From: Azorinus chamasolen
Taxonomy: Eukaryota > Mollusca > Bivalvia > Cardiida > Solecurtidae
DNA: 64,000 nucleotides
Direction: 5' to 3'
Assembly: GCA_963576725.1 (NCBI GenBank)
Contig: OY755236.1
Span: 66,699,379-66,763,378 of the forward strand
In this document: in pieces, positions 10,193-22,165 of the stretch
Layout: each line of letters begins with the position of its first letter
Numbering within the stretch: the stretch's first letter is position 1
Made by a program: the position numbers and the translations under genes
Notes under the pieces: model-generated
The model's input: the letters and a program-made list of their open reading frames with translations, nothing else
What the model was told of the DNA's origin: nothing
Databases searched by the model: none

Positions 10193-10880
10193 TATTATAA
10201 AAGTGTTCCTTTCTGTTATTTTATTCCTAAAGCATGTCATTATTGCATCACAATAAAAAGATACATGGTAAATACGTTTTTGCTTTGGGCTACCGACGGA
10301 TATGAATAGCAACCAAATTAAGACGAATTTGATTCGTAACCATGCGGATATCTAAGTTTTATCTCATCATGTAACATTTCAAACGCAATAACCTGTCCAT
10401 TAATACTTATTGATATTAGTTTACGTACTAAGTTTACTGATTATTAAGGCCATACTAACTTGAAACATGCAAAAAACGAGGTTCGTAGTTAATCTACCGG
10501 AATCATAAAAGCTTTTTTGCGATTAATGGTAATTTCCCGCTAACTTGTTGCTGATTAGTTTCGTACCGGGTGTATGTGATGCTTGGCGTCTGATTTAGGT
10601 CCAAAATGTTTGACACCAAGTGTAAGATGTTTAACTAGAGCTGCTAGACAATCTATGAGAACAGTTTGTGGCAACATTTGTTTTATGTAGAAAGCAAACT
10701 ATAAAGTTGCAGGCATGAATTCTAAAAGACTTTGAATGTTTTACATATAATATTATCGGACCATCCAAATTTGGAACATGCTTATAACACTAAGAATATT
10801 GTTGTACATTCTAATTGATTGTTATATTATTTCTTCTAATTTCTTCTAATGAAATCAATGGTCAGCAAAAATGTTGAAAT
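10193..10880. other. Nothing recognised
   Basis: AT-rich spacer leading into the tandem array. Confidence 0.5.
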
Positions 10881-10884
10881 TCAT

Positions 10885-12090
10885 TATACAGTGATGCTAC
10901 TCTCTAGCCGTGTGTATTGACCTTACAGTAGAACCTCCACCATACAGTGACATTACTCTCTATGTACTGACCTTACAGTAGACTCTCCACCATATAGTGA
11001 CATTACTCTCTATGTATTGACCTTACAGTAGAACCTCCATCGTACAGTCATATTGCTATATATGCATTGACCTTACAGTAGATATTATTCTCTATGTATA
11101 GACCTTACAGTATAACCTCCATCATGCAGTGATACTACTCTCTATGTATTGACCTTAGAGTAGAATCTCCATTATACAGTGATAATACTCTCTATGCATT
11201 GACCTTACAGTATAACCTTTATCATGCAGTGATAGTTACTCTTTATGCATGAACCTTATTAATATATTAATTAACCTTACTAAGTATTTACAGAGAACCG
11301 TTGTAAATACTTGAATGACCACAATACCAGAATCATATTACTCTATACACGTATGTAGTGACCTTACAGTAGAACCTCCATCATACAGTGATCACAGATT
11401 AATATTACTCTCTATGCATTGACCTTAGAGTAGAACCTCCATCATACATTGATATTTACTCTCTATATATTGACCTTAGAGTAGAACCTCCGTCATACAG
11501 TAATATCACTCCCTATGTATTGACCTTACAGTAGAACCTCAATAATACAGTGATATTACTCTCTATGTATTGACCTTACAGTAGAACCTCCATCATACAG
11601 TGATATTTACTCTCTATATATTGACCTTGCCGTATAACCTCTGTCATACAGTGATATTACTCTCTATGTATTGACCTTACAGTAGAACCTCGATCATACA
11701 GTGATATTACTCTCTATGTTTTGGCCTTACAGTAGAGCCTCCATCATACAGTGGTATGTACTCTCTGTGCATCAACCTTATCAACATATTGATTAACCTT
11801 ACTAAGTATTTACAGAGAACCCTTATAAATACTTGAATGACCACACTACCAGAATTATATTACTCTATACATGTATGTAGTGACCTTACAGTAGAACCTC
11901 TAGCATACAGTGATCATACAGTGATATAACTATCTATGCATTGACCTTAGAGTAGAACCTCCATCATACAGTAATATGTACTTTCTATGCATCAACCTTA
12001 TCAATATATTGATTAACCTTACTAAGTATTTACAGAGAACCGTTGTAAATACTTGAATGACCACAATACCAGAATTATATTATTAGAAGA
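10885..12090. repeat. ~50-bp tandem array with higher-order structure
   Basis: The repeated unit is 'tacagtgatattactctcta', 'tgtattgaccttacagtaga', 'acctccatca'. More than fifteen diverged units are present. A distinct insert of about 100 bp beginning 'aaccttactaagtatttaca' recurs at 11273, 11795 and 12015 and contains the inverted repeat AAGTATTTACA / TGTAAATACTT. Confidence 0.95.
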
Positions 12091-12136
12091 GTTCATGTTA
12101 TGTTATTTTCTCGGTCATGTTAGTACAGAAACGATG

Positions 12137-12413
12137 AACAAGAGCACCGCGAGACGGGGCAATATACGCCCGAAGACCCGAAACTATCAAAGGGCAATAA
12201 CTCCAGAATGAAAAATGATATGAGAGTTATCTCACTGATATGCACAACTACACATCAGTATCTATCATTCCTGAAAGTTTGAAGAAATTATGTTGAAAAA
12301 TAAAGGAGGAGTTAGTTGCACAAGAAATTGCTAACGAACGGACGGACAGACGGACAGACGGACGGACGGACGACATGCGCCATACCATAATACGTCCCTT
12401 CGGGCGTATAAAA
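12137..12413 (+). repeat. Bivalve dispersed repeat with (GGAC)n block
   Basis: Starts 'caagagcaccgcgagacggg', has a GGACGGACAGAC-type array at about 12337-12373, and ends 'cttcgggcgtataaaa'. I recognise this as a widespread bivalve repeat type. The minus-strand open frames across it are incidental. Confidence 0.85.
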
Positions 12414-12540
12414 ATACAGTAAAATACCGCAAACAGATGGTAACTTAACGAAAGACAAACTCTTATGCAGAAAGTTCCCATAGGAGTTTTCTGCATTACT
12501 TTTGCCATACATTCAGCAACGACCTGCTTTTACAGACTCC
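12414..12540. mobile_element. Family C MITE, degenerate
   Basis: 'tacagtaaaataccgcaaac' at the left, then 'tatgcagaaagttcccatag' and 'gagttttctgcattactttt', a decayed C palindrome. It directly abuts the preceding repeat. Confidence 0.65.
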
Positions 12541-13039
12541 TATGTTTGTAAATCTATGCGGTCGCATTAGCGAGTCTTTACTTCAACTTATTTTACTTTG
12601 CCAACAGTGTTTACAGATTTGTTAGCAACAATGCATTAAATGTCGGTAGTAATCGAACAAGTAGTCAACATGTATGAGTAATTCAATGATTGAAAGGCTT
12701 TTCAGCTAAATGCAGTTACCGAATCGAATTTCAAATTGGAACTTTACATATGGCAATATATACATGTAAAACAACACAATATGTCAAATGTTCATTTTAC
12801 TTAACATTACCAGTAAATCAGTATTCTATTCACTCATGTGCATTAATATTTACAGCTGCTCAAATGTGTACACATTTGGAAATAGCGCATGCGCGTTGCT
12901 ACTAAATTAGACGGAGCCCTTCTATTTAACATTTGTTTGAGCGCTACCAATTTCCTAATTTTTCACTACACCTAGCTGATCTTAATACCTCTTCAAAATA
13001 TAATTTTTAATATGTCTTAAGCGGTCATATATTTATTGA
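12541..13039. other. Nothing recognised
   Basis: No repeat identified. Confidence 0.5.
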
Positions 13040-13165
13040 GTATAGGGGCCTTTATAGATGTCAAACGTAATGTAGAAAACTCATATAGGAGCTTTCTGCA
13101 TTACTTTTGACCTGCATTAAGCTACCACCTGCAATAATTAAACCTCTCTTTGATAACCGCTTAAC
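13040..13165. mobile_element. Family C MITE
   Basis: 'gatgtcaaacgtaatgtaga' and 'gcattacttttgacctgcat' are inverted around the core CTCATATAGGAGC. The typical C tail 'taagctaccacctgc' follows. Confidence 0.75.
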
Positions 13166-14795
13166 ACATGTGTACAATGTACATTAACGAACCACTTAAA
13201 CATGATAAAATATTACTTATAAAATAAGAGTTTGATTTATAAAATGTGAGACTATGTAAGTATCTTAATTCAAAGACAAGAAAATCTGGTCGGAATATCA
13301 ATCCCTGATATCTGCCTTTGGCGTAAAAAAACACAGTAGAACATTTTCTGCCATCATTGTAAACGGATACTATAACAAAATTTAACGTATCTCATTTAGA
13401 AACACCGAAGAAAATCACACTCAATTAAGGTCTAAACGAGAATAAAAGCCCAGAAAAAAGAAATTGAAAGGAGAGTGTAAAGTGGTAGAAAATACGGGTT
13501 CTTTGAAAAAACGAATACTGCTTCTCAAATGCCACAGACTTTCGCTGCAATGCTTTACCACGAAACATATTGACTAAAGGATCAGGTTTTCTGTATAAAA
13601 ATACATTTTATGTTTTCAAACTGACAGTTTCGCAGCTGCAAATATAAACCATCATTAGGTCTGAATGTCTTTCTTTTTCACAAATAAGGTTCATCTATTT
13701 GTTCGAAATAGAAAGCTAAAAGTGAGATATCAGTGCTGACACTTATGTCAATGTAAATTAACAAGACATGGCCAGTGTTAAACTAACAACACGAAATCAC
13801 GAATAGTTTTGCAGTAGAAAATAAGAGAATTTAATGATTTAAACCAATTAGCAAAACCTTTAAAATTGAATTAAACACAGTAAAATATCAAACTATATCG
13901 ATGTTCTTGTAATTCCCTCTTTTCATTTATTTGGCCAAAATACAGAAAAAACTCTTTTAAAGTGTATATTTGGTGAATAACTGCTGATTGCTGAACTAAA
14001 GTAACACAGCCAGGTCCCATGCCGTGCTTCTTAATATTTGTGTGCTACATTTAGTTTTACCTGTATTTAAATACCCATAATTAAACTTTTAATTGCCTCT
14101 GTACAGAGGTTTTATATAGCATTAGTTTTGCTATAAATTAATTGCTCCGATTTCAGAGACAGTTATGCCATCATAATTATGCAAGTTGTGGCTTTAATTG
14201 TTTTTCTGCTATGGATCGTATACTTATATGTTTAAAATGGGAATATACGACGGCGAGTTCTGGTGCAGTTTAGCCGTGGTTCCGTTCAGTCGTGGTTCAA
14301 TCAAACTCAACCATTTAGTCATTCGAAAGACTGATATGATAAATTATCTGGTGGTAGTATTAGCGTATTAGTCTCCTAGTTGTTCAAATTATATGGATAT
14401 ACGCTTAGAAATCAACACCTTATCTGCAATTATAGACTTACAACTTATTTGCACAAAACTTCTGTTGTATCTGTCTAGTTAGAACGAGGCTCTATATGAA
14501 AAAGAAACATGTTTGTGGATTGTTACTCTGAAGGAAATATTCATTATTGTTTATATAAAATATAAAACAATATTATAATCATACTATCTCAGACCTTGCT
14601 ATATACAGACACGTACCCACATCAGTTAAACTTAGGATTGAGAAGATATCATAAAGAGAACATTGATCAATTAGATAAAATATCACACAATTGACAAATG
14701 TGCTATCTTCTTTTAAATTTCAAATGTGCAATTGATTATAACTGATTTATGCATTCACCCTGAGCTCAACGACAGATATGATTTTCAGAATGTTT
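13166..14795. other. Nothing recognised (1.6 kb)
   Basis: The longest stretch in the first 30 kb without an identified repeat. No open frame of useful length, no recognisable domain and no clear splice-bounded exon was seen. Confidence 0.45.
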
Positions 14796-14942
14796 GCTAA
14801 TGGAATTTGATAGATCTGATTCTTTAGTTTCTAAAATAGCTACAATGTTCCGCTTTTCACATTTCAGTATAACCATTTTGTCCATGAATATTCAGTAGGT
14901 ATTGAAATTTGGAATGAATATAGAACAGGAAAAGGGTAAAAA
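14796..14942 (-). mobile_element. Family A MITE half, palindrome absent
   Basis: 'aatggaatttgatagatctg', 'tccatgaatattcagtaggt' and 'aacaggaaaagggtaaa' match the A copy at 36156-36298 block for block. The palindrome and the other end are missing. Confidence 0.8.
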
Positions 14943-14944
14943 TA

Positions 14945-15066
14945 AACACCTCTTTAAATAGACCATCGATTATTGGTGATCTTTGAGTCAGATGGCAGCT
15001 TCATGTAGTACAAATATTATGCACAATCCTACATTACTTTCGTCCTGTATTAATTATTACAATGGT
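14945..15066. mobile_element. Family C MITE, strongly decayed
   Basis: 'aaacacctctttaaatagac' resembles a C end, and 'atcctacattactttcgtcc' followed by 'tgtatta' resembles the right palindrome arm. Confidence 0.5.
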
Positions 15067-15114
15067 ACTTTTCGAAGTGACAACATTAATAATATAGTAC
15101 AACGTAAGTAAAGT

Positions 15115-15245
15115 TTGAGTTTGTGCGTGCGTGTGGTGTGTGAATTGTCAAAGACGTGTAGTTTGTGGTGTGGGATGTGCTTGTGTCTACGCGAGTTGTG
15201 CATGCATGCGCATGAATGTGTGTGTGTGTGGATTATTTCCTTCTA
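15115..15245. repeat. GT-rich low-complexity stretch
   Basis: Irregular TG/GC alternation ('gcgtgcgtgtggtgtgtg' and 'gaatgtgtgtgtgtgtgg'). The Cys-rich plus-strand open frame is a consequence of this composition. Confidence 0.8.
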
Positions 15246-16052
15246 TTTCTGTGTTGTGGGGGCGTCACACCAACATAATATCAATTATATATAATATATA
15301 TGGAGACGGTGTGCAGACGACTTGAAAAGGAAATAATGGATGATTCAAGCCAGTATTATAAACTCGAACATTTTGCCTCACCAAAGACTGTCTGGCAGTC
15401 AAATTCAGTTTGTGTCGAACCCGGCCATGACGGAGCGGCTTGTTTGGAACACTACATGACTTATATAACAGGAAAGTGTACATTTTGGCTATACCATTTG
15501 TTTTTAAACAGCTAGTCGACGCATATATTGCTAACAATAGTACGTGGAAGTTTTGACTTGAACAGCTCCGAATACATCGGCAATTCAAATACATTTCTTT
15601 GAGATGAAGCCTGTAGACAAAAGGCATTGTATATATGTCACACACAAAAGTTAAATCAAGATATATTCAGCTTTAATGACCAATAAAATGACGTCTTCCC
15701 TAGCTGCCTCAAGGGCGATGCAACTTTGATTGAATTATTCAATTACCAAATAGTTGTGATACACTCAGATGTATCGCTGGTTATTTGTACTAGTGTCGAG
15801 TACAGAGAACACAAATGGTCGTTTATGATCATTGCAATGCAATGTTAGAAACGGAACTAGTTAAAACATTGGTTACGAGGTTGTTAAGCAGCGAAAGAGA
15901 AACAACCCATAAGAGTCCAAACTACTACTATTGCAATAAGATAAATAAAATAAAGGTACCGCGCTAGTCTATATTGTATCAATGAAGACAAAACACCAGC
16001 CAGCCATAGCCTTAAAGAAACCGTGTTAGAGGTCGGTGCTTTCCATTTTCAC
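15246..16052. other. No recognised repeat; overlapping open frames on both strands
   Basis: A 126-codon minus frame (15265-15645) overlaps a 71-codon plus frame (15300-15515). Neither has a domain I recognise, and they share the same bases. Kept as unexplained sequence. Confidence 0.4.
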
Positions 16053-16265
16053 GTTTAACCTGTAGCCTGCTATAGGCTGATGAGTGAATACCTATGCAAA
16101 CAGTTTGGATCCAGATGAGACGCCGAGTAACTCGGCGTCTTATCAGGATCCAAACTGTTTGACACCCTGATTTCATTTTTGTAGACAAATTGATTATATC
16201 TTGAATTTTGAAAATGTAGTAGGTGAACATTTCTTTTAATTTGCTCAGCAGACTAAAGGTTAAAG
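16053..16265 (+). mobile_element. Family B palindromic MITE
   Basis: Ends are TTTAACCTGTAGCCTGCT and AGACTAAAGGTTAAA, so TTAA at both sides with matching inverted ends. The central palindrome at 16097-16161 runs from CAAACAGTTTGGATCCAGAT to ATCAGGATCCAAACTGTTTG, centred on GAGTAACTC with one arm mismatch. Confidence 0.9.
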
Positions 16266-17040
16266 ATAAATATCGGTGTCTTATTAGGACCAATGCTGTT
16301 TGTTACTGTGGTTTTGACAAAAATGGAAGAAAAATAAACAAACGGAAATTGCAGCAAAAATCTTTTGCAGACAAATTCTTGATACGACAGATTTTAGCAG
16401 CAAAATAGTCAAGCCACTTTTCGGAAGCCATTACTTACAATATCGCAACATGTTGAATCCTTTATTCGACCGTATAGTACTTTACTTTGCCCCGACAATC
16501 GCGTAAAATAGCCAACATCCCCGTTAACATACTCAGTTATATGTTCATTATTTATTTACACAGCACACAAACCTAGTTCGTAGGAGGAAACATTAGTTAC
16601 TAGCGAGTAAAACATGCTTCCAGTAGTGTTACTGAATTGTTTCATGCCATCCCCTTGGGAAATCAGACACAATGAGGCCATGTGTTTGGTGTACATGGTG
16701 TAATTAATGTTATTAACCATAATCACCGGATAACACAACCAGTGCTAGGCCATTTAAATGTAATTGTACACTATGATTGTCAACAAAGCTTTATAATGTA
16801 TATATATATGTCTCTTAAATGTAAATATACAACGAGCAAGAGACACATGGGATGGGTAATGCTCGATGATATACATATTTACCGGCATTATCTCATACTT
16901 ACAATTTTAACAACATGGGATGTTTCTCGCTCAGTCTTTTAAAATAATTAGTAAGAATCTTAGGAAAACAGTTGACACAATTCTCTGACTATCAGTATGA
17001 CTTTGTCTTCATTCATATAAGCGCCTTTTCATGCAAGCAC
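16266..17040. other. Nothing recognised
   Basis: Short open frames only. Confidence 0.5.
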
Positions 17041-17345
17041 AGTAGATCCGCCCAGACTCAGACAAACAGATACATACAGACAGACATACACAGACAGGCA
17101 TATATAGACAGACACAGACATATGTAGAAACAGACATACACATACATACATACCTACACAAACAGGCATACATAGACAGACACAGACAGATGTAGAAACA
17201 GACATACACAGACGGACACAGAGGCAGACATACACATACAGACACAGAGACAGACATTCACAGACAGAGACAGACAGGCATACTCATATAGACATGCACT
17301 CATACACACATAAAAATAGACACAGACCGACAGACAGACACATAC
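17041..17345. repeat. ACAGACAG/ACATACA microsatellite array
   Basis: Long irregular array of ACAGAC and ACATAC units. The Cys/Val-rich minus-strand open frames are artefacts of the repeat. Confidence 0.95.
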
Positions 17346-17711
17346 ATGGTCACCATGTACGCCAATACAGCCCCCCCCCCCATTTCACCCCCTCCTTCCC
17401 CTACACACCCATGACTGCTGTAAGCAGTGTGATTTTATGTTTGAAATTAATATATAGTTTAATTCATGAAACATCTAAACTTGCTTACTACTAACACACG
17501 TTTTTCTAGTATTAAGTGTATCAACGTTAAGTATAACAAAATCTGCCTCTAACTCGCAGTCGACTTTAAACATTCTAGAATAACTAACCAGTTGAAACCA
17601 GTTGTAAGAACTGAAACTGAGAGAAAAACAAAGGAAATAGACCAGATAAGATACGAGCTCGTATGTGTTATATTGTTTGTGTAATCTAAGAATATAAAAG
17701 CTATTTTTGTG
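17346..17711. other. Nothing recognised apart from a poly-C run
   Basis: A run of about ten C bases lies near 17371. No other signal. Confidence 0.5.
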
Positions 17712-17912
17712 TACAGTAAAACCTGCTTTTAGTGGCAAATCATTTATTGAACATATGAGTCTTTTAAACAGACGGTTGCTTAATGAAGGAAACACGTATG
17801 CAAAAAACTGTGAAAGGAGCTTTCTGCGTCACTCTCGGCGGGCATTAAGCTATCACCTGTCTTAAATACTCAAATTTAGACCTCTTTTATAACAGATTCC
17901 ACTATATATCTT
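17712..17912 (+). mobile_element. Family C (pogo-like) MITE
   Basis: Left end TACAGTAAAACCTGCTTT, right end 'taacagattccactata'. The central arms are 'gcttaatgaaggaaacacgt' and 'tcggcgggcattaagctatc', with the core decayed to 'gaaaggagctttc'. Confidence 0.8.
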
Positions 17913-18185
17913 GACCATGTTAACAATACTGGAAAACCAATATATAAAAGAGTAGCGGACAATTCGAAAATACATCGTATTCTTTAAAATATAATTTGTA
18001 TAATCTTAAGATAAAAGCTTCTCTTTTTTTTATTTCACATCGTATTTATGGCAATAACTGACACATTCCGTGCTATACAGGTAACCCGATTTCTTTAATG
18101 ATCTTTTCTTTAATGATTCATGAAGCAGATACTCAGCATGTTGTACGTTTAGTTATAGACGTATAGAAAATGCATTTTCCAGTAG

Positions 18186-18506
18186 TTTAATGCCTGTATA
18201 TTGGCACAGTTTACCGTATATATGAACATATTACTGTATATTCTCACATTATACTGTATATTGGCACAACTTACTATATGTTACTGTATAGTGTCACATT
18301 ATACTGTTTATTTGCACATTACTCTATAATTGAAAATATTTGCACATATTACCATATTTTTGCACATGTTACTGTATATTACAACACATTTCTATATTTT
18401 TCTCGTGTTACTGTATATTGGCATATATAACTGTATACTGTCCTATGTTACTCTATATTGGAACATTGCTTTATATTTGCACATTGTCTTGTATATTTGC
18501 ACATTC
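18186..18506. repeat. AT-rich ~23-bp minisatellite
   Basis: Variants of 'ttactgtatattggcacat' repeat about fourteen times. The Tyr/Ile/Cys-rich plus-strand open frames are explained by the array. Confidence 0.9.
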
Positions 18507-19155
18507 TTATTTTGAGGGGCTTCATATTAAAAGTGAATTTCATGTATATGTAATATGTGCCATAGCAAATACCGTTGTGCATTTACTTTCTACTTCTGAG
18601 ATGCAAATCATAAGGGACTAATCTGAAATACGTCATTTTGGATGCAACACGGAGGCTAACTTTAACCAGTTCAAGTCTATATCCTTAAGTGGGAATAAGG
18701 AAACATTGTAAACCCATATGATCAGAGTATGTACGTATTGCTTCGACAATAACATCCTTGCAGAAATACTCAAATCAAATGTACAACGATATTTAGATAC
18801 GAGGCTTAAAAGAGTTCAATCCTAGAGGAAACGGCCCGTCGAGTATACTTATATACAGACGGGTTATGTAAAGAATGACAAATTGCCTTTTTAGCAAAGG
18901 TCTTCTCCCTGTTCATGATTGAATAATGTCATGTATATAAGACTAGCAGTCGTTGTATTCGGTCAATGGTTATGCTATGAACTCTACATAATTTGGTGTT
19001 TAATTTGGTCGTTGAATGGGCTATAACTCATAAAACTACTAACATAAGTGATGGCTCATAGCGTTTACAAAACATGATAGAAGCATAAACCCATGCCATG
19101 TATAGTTATGTCGGAACCATTTTCTCGTAGGACATAGGAAGTGTTACCTATACAC
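18507..19155. other. Nothing recognised
   Basis: No repeat identified. Confidence 0.5.
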
Positions 19156-19362
19156 TAAAACCCCTCTAAACCGGAATTCTAGTAGAGAAGATACTTTTAT
19201 GCAGGTGCCTCATTAATGCAGAGTGAACGCCACACAGAAAGCTAATAGAGAAGCTTTCTGCACGACCTTCACCCTGCATTAAGCAGCTTCCATCTGTCTC
19301 CAGGACCGATAACTATACTAAATTTAGCGTCTGGTTTAGGGTTTGTTTTTACTGTAGTTATA
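19156..19362 (+). mobile_element. Family C (pogo-like) MITE, near full length
   Basis: 'actaaaacccctctaaaccg' at the left and 'gtctggtttagggtttg' then 'tttttactgta' at the right. The arms 'cattaatgcagagtgaacgc' and 'cttcaccctgcattaagcag' are inverted. Confidence 0.8.
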
Positions 19363-19665
19363 TATTGGGCGTATACATACCCACAGGATAAGTAACAGCT
19401 ATTGCAAACTTAAAACAAGATTGTGAATAATACCAGTATTTTGCAAAACATATGCAATCACAAGAGCAGTCATCAGGCAAAAGGGCTGTTATTCCACATT
19501 CCAGGCAACAGTAAATAAGATACAGAAATAAATAAACGTTGTTACAGAAACAGTACTTCTTAATAAAGCAAAAGCCTAATATTTTATACTTAACGGATAC
19601 ACAAGATACACATTTCGTGATGAAATGTGTTTTAGATTCAGAATACGCTTAACAATTACTGACGC
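19363..19665. other. Nothing recognised
   Basis: No repeat identified. Confidence 0.5.
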
Positions 19666-19667
19666 CT

Positions 19668-19855
19668 TTTGTCACCACTATAAAAGTCATGTTTTGAAAT
19701 CAGTGTGATTAATAGAGTATTTGCTCCATTGGAGCAAATGCTCTATTTATCACAATGGTTTCAATATTACAAACTGTTCTCTAGTAAATGCTCCTTTTCG
19801 GTAGATGTATTCAAAGAGATTGGGTCTAAAATAGTATAGAAGAGAATGGGCTTAC
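19668..19855. mobile_element. Family D palindromic MITE
   Basis: The inverted arms 'gattaatagagtatttgctc' and 'gagcaaatgctctatttatc' meet at CCATTGG. The right flank 'tgctccttttcggtagatgt' then 'attcaaagag' is the D flank, but the right TTAA end has been lost. Confidence 0.85.
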
Positions 19856-20530
19856 TAGTGATATGAATAAAACTATTTTCCTATTTGGCAATTATATTAT
19901 TTAGCAATATATGGTTATAAATTTTGCTTGGCAAATCGAAAATCAAAACGAAGCTATAGAAGTATTATAAACTGTTTTATCTATTGTCTATTGCACCTTT
20001 AACTATGATTTTCTTTAAAAATCATAGCCCAAGAGTGTTCGGTCACGATATATTTCAAACAGTTTAATGTTATCTCTCTTTTATTAAATTAGGTTGCAAC
20101 ATACAACAAACAAAATGAGTAATAAGTGAAGCATTGTACAAGCTGTGCGAACAGTGTAGATCACTGAATATCCTTATCGTTTAGTGTAGGCTGTGTCTCA
20201 TAAACGTTTGAAATGTATACTACTTATCAATATTTTCAACTATTCATGACTTGTAACTATTGTAATTACAAAGCTGACGCAAACACGGTACTCCTATGGA
20301 TCTTAGAAACAGTTACATTGTGTCCGTTCAAGCCCGTAATACAGTTGTACTGATTTTATATTAAATGGCATATCAAAATGTCATATTAATAATCAAACAA
20401 GTAAAGCAATACAAACGACAGGTACATCATTTCAGCAAGTAGAGAAATTGTTAACAGTTTCTTTACCCATTTAAGCCTCAAGTGTAATGTACACTGTCCC
20501 AATAGTACGTATTACAAAAGTAATGTATGA
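19856..20530. other. Nothing recognised
   Basis: AT-rich sequence. Confidence 0.5.
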
Positions 20531-20737
20531 GTAATGCAGGAATCTCAACATGCAAAACACACCGTCACCCGGACAGCACCATGACAAAGAAGAATAGCAA
20601 GTACACACAAAGATCGCACAAAGACATAACAAAACAAATATTAGGGTGGGTAGGGTGGTAAGTACCGCCTTGGAACGGTCAGTAACAAGTGTTACAAGTG
20701 GTTTAAACTGGTTTAGGGACTAGCAATTCATGGAGTA
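20531..20737 (-). repeat. Dispersed repeat family I, minus orientation
   Basis: The reverse complement contains 'actgaccgttccaaggcggt' preceded by 'ctaaaccagtttaaaccact', the same order as in copies at 48300-48360 and 57640-57710. The left part resembles the fragment at 58308. Confidence 0.75.
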
Positions 20738-20822
20738 CTAGGCTTTCGCTATAGGTTGATAACCAGACATGCGGTATATTGTAGTACTATAGGATCATAT
20801 CCATTTTTAAAGATTTATTTAA

Positions 20823-21026
20823 TTAACCCTTTCGCTGCCAATGACGGATCTGTGATTGCCTATGCAAACAGTTGGGATCCAGATGTAACTCGGCGTCTCA
20901 TCAGGATCCAAACTGTTTGTTGCTGTTACTATGTTTTTGAAACAAAAATTAAGAAAATAAAAAAATGAAAATTTATTGCAGACGACAAAGTTAGCAGACG
21001 ACATAGTTTGGCAGCGAAAGGGTTAA
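20823..21026 (+). mobile_element. Family B-type MITE with perfect TTAA termini (204 bp)
   Basis: Begins TTAACCCTTTCGCTGCCAA and ends TTGGCAGCGAAAGGGTTAA. This gives a perfect 15-bp terminal inverted repeat flanked on both sides by TTAA. The internal palindrome has the B arms ('caaacagttgggatccagat' and 'catcaggatccaaactgttt') but is shortened at the centre. TTAA plus CCCTTT termini are the known signature of piggyBac-superfamily elements; assignment is by terminus only. Confidence 0.9.
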
Positions 21027-21580
21027 CATATCTGACGAAAAAAGTAAAAAAAACCCGGGCATGTCCAATACTTTTACGAAGCTTGTAAAAAACATCATCA
21101 TAAAATTCTGGATGTGAAATACTGTGTAACAGGAGCGCATTAAGATTATACTTATACTTGTATAAGTGGGATATTTCGATGATAAAATGTAGAGAACCAA
21201 GCTAATTTTCATTTGAAAGAGTGTTGCTATTATTATTTCTTTCCGAATTGACAATTTTGTAGCAAACAGTGTAGTATCTACAATTGTACATGTACATGTA
21301 TGTGTCTTTGTAGGACTCTAGACATATACGGATAAGTTGTATTATATACTTAACCAATCTTCTTAACATATACTTAATATTCATGCAAAGTATCTATTAA
21401 ATTATAAGTACAGATAAAAAAATAAAGATGCACTGAAATTACCCAATATTTACCCAATTCAAGATTATAAACAGACAACTCATCTAAAGATTAAATGATA
21501 CATTTAACGCATGTAAAGTTTCAGTTAAGTGGATGGAGTCTTAAGCCTTATGTGGGAGAGCCGAGTATATGCACGTTCTT
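21027..21580. other. Nothing recognised
   Basis: AT-rich with short open frames only. Confidence 0.5.
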
Positions 21581-21582
21581 TA

Positions 21583-21655
21583 CAAACATTGTAAACCTAG
21601 ATCCGAACCCTTTCACCAGAGTCTGCACTGTTTGTCATAAAAATCATTTTCGTCA
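21583..21655. mobile_element. A/G-type palindrome remnant
   Basis: 'tctttacaaacattgtaaac' and 'gaaccctttcaccagagtct', then 'gcactgtttgtca'; the same arrangement as 7448-7526. Confidence 0.55.
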
Positions 21656-21729
21656 GTAATATGTATTTTTTGATACAAATTGTTGTGTGATTAATATTTA
21701 GGGGAAGGGGGGGGGTATTTTTCAGCAGA

Positions 21730-21872
21730 TTAATCATTTCCTTCATATAAACATATGTGCACGCCCCTTTGCAAACAGTCTAGACGGCTCCTATAGGAGC
21801 CTGTGTACAGTGTTTGCTCTGTGTACTTATGAAATTAAAATATATTTGACCCTACAGTAACCAATATCATTC
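21730..21872 (-). mobile_element. Family A MITE, truncated
   Basis: Begins TTAATCATTTCCTTCATATA. A shortened palindrome carries an exact GCTCCTATAGGAGC core (21787-21800), and then 'gctctgtgtacttatgaaat'. The distal part merges into a family J copy. Confidence 0.75.
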
Positions 21873-21975
21873 CAATACCAGTTTAAGCAGTATTTAATTT
21901 TCAAAACTAAAACATTAAAACTGATGATTACGAAGGACCAGAAAATATAACAACACTGAGAATGAAATACGGGGA
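21873..21975 (-). repeat. Dispersed repeat family J, minus orientation
   Basis: The reverse complement matches 34178-34270: 'tcattctcagtgttgttata', 'ttttctggtccttcg' and an AATACTGCTTAA-type end. Confidence 0.75.
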
Positions 21976-22165
21976 AACTTTTTATGACCGTCACACGAGC
22001 ATATGCCATTTATATATTTAGCAAATAAATAGCCATGGTGTTATTATTTCGTACATGAATATGCAACAGGGAACGTGTCAAGGTTTACGGGAAAACTACC
22101 AAACCATATTATCCCGATAAATATTCAAGGGAGACACTTGATCCAGCTATTTATCTTAAATTTAG

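Noticed and set aside
10885..12090. Possible centromeric satellite
   Set aside because: Only about 1.2 kb long and strongly diverged, with interspersed inserts; there is no evidence of a megabase-scale array.
17009..17257. Cys/Val/Ser-rich open frames resembling a secreted Cys-rich peptide
   Set aside because: They are translations of an ACAGAC/ACATAC microsatellite.
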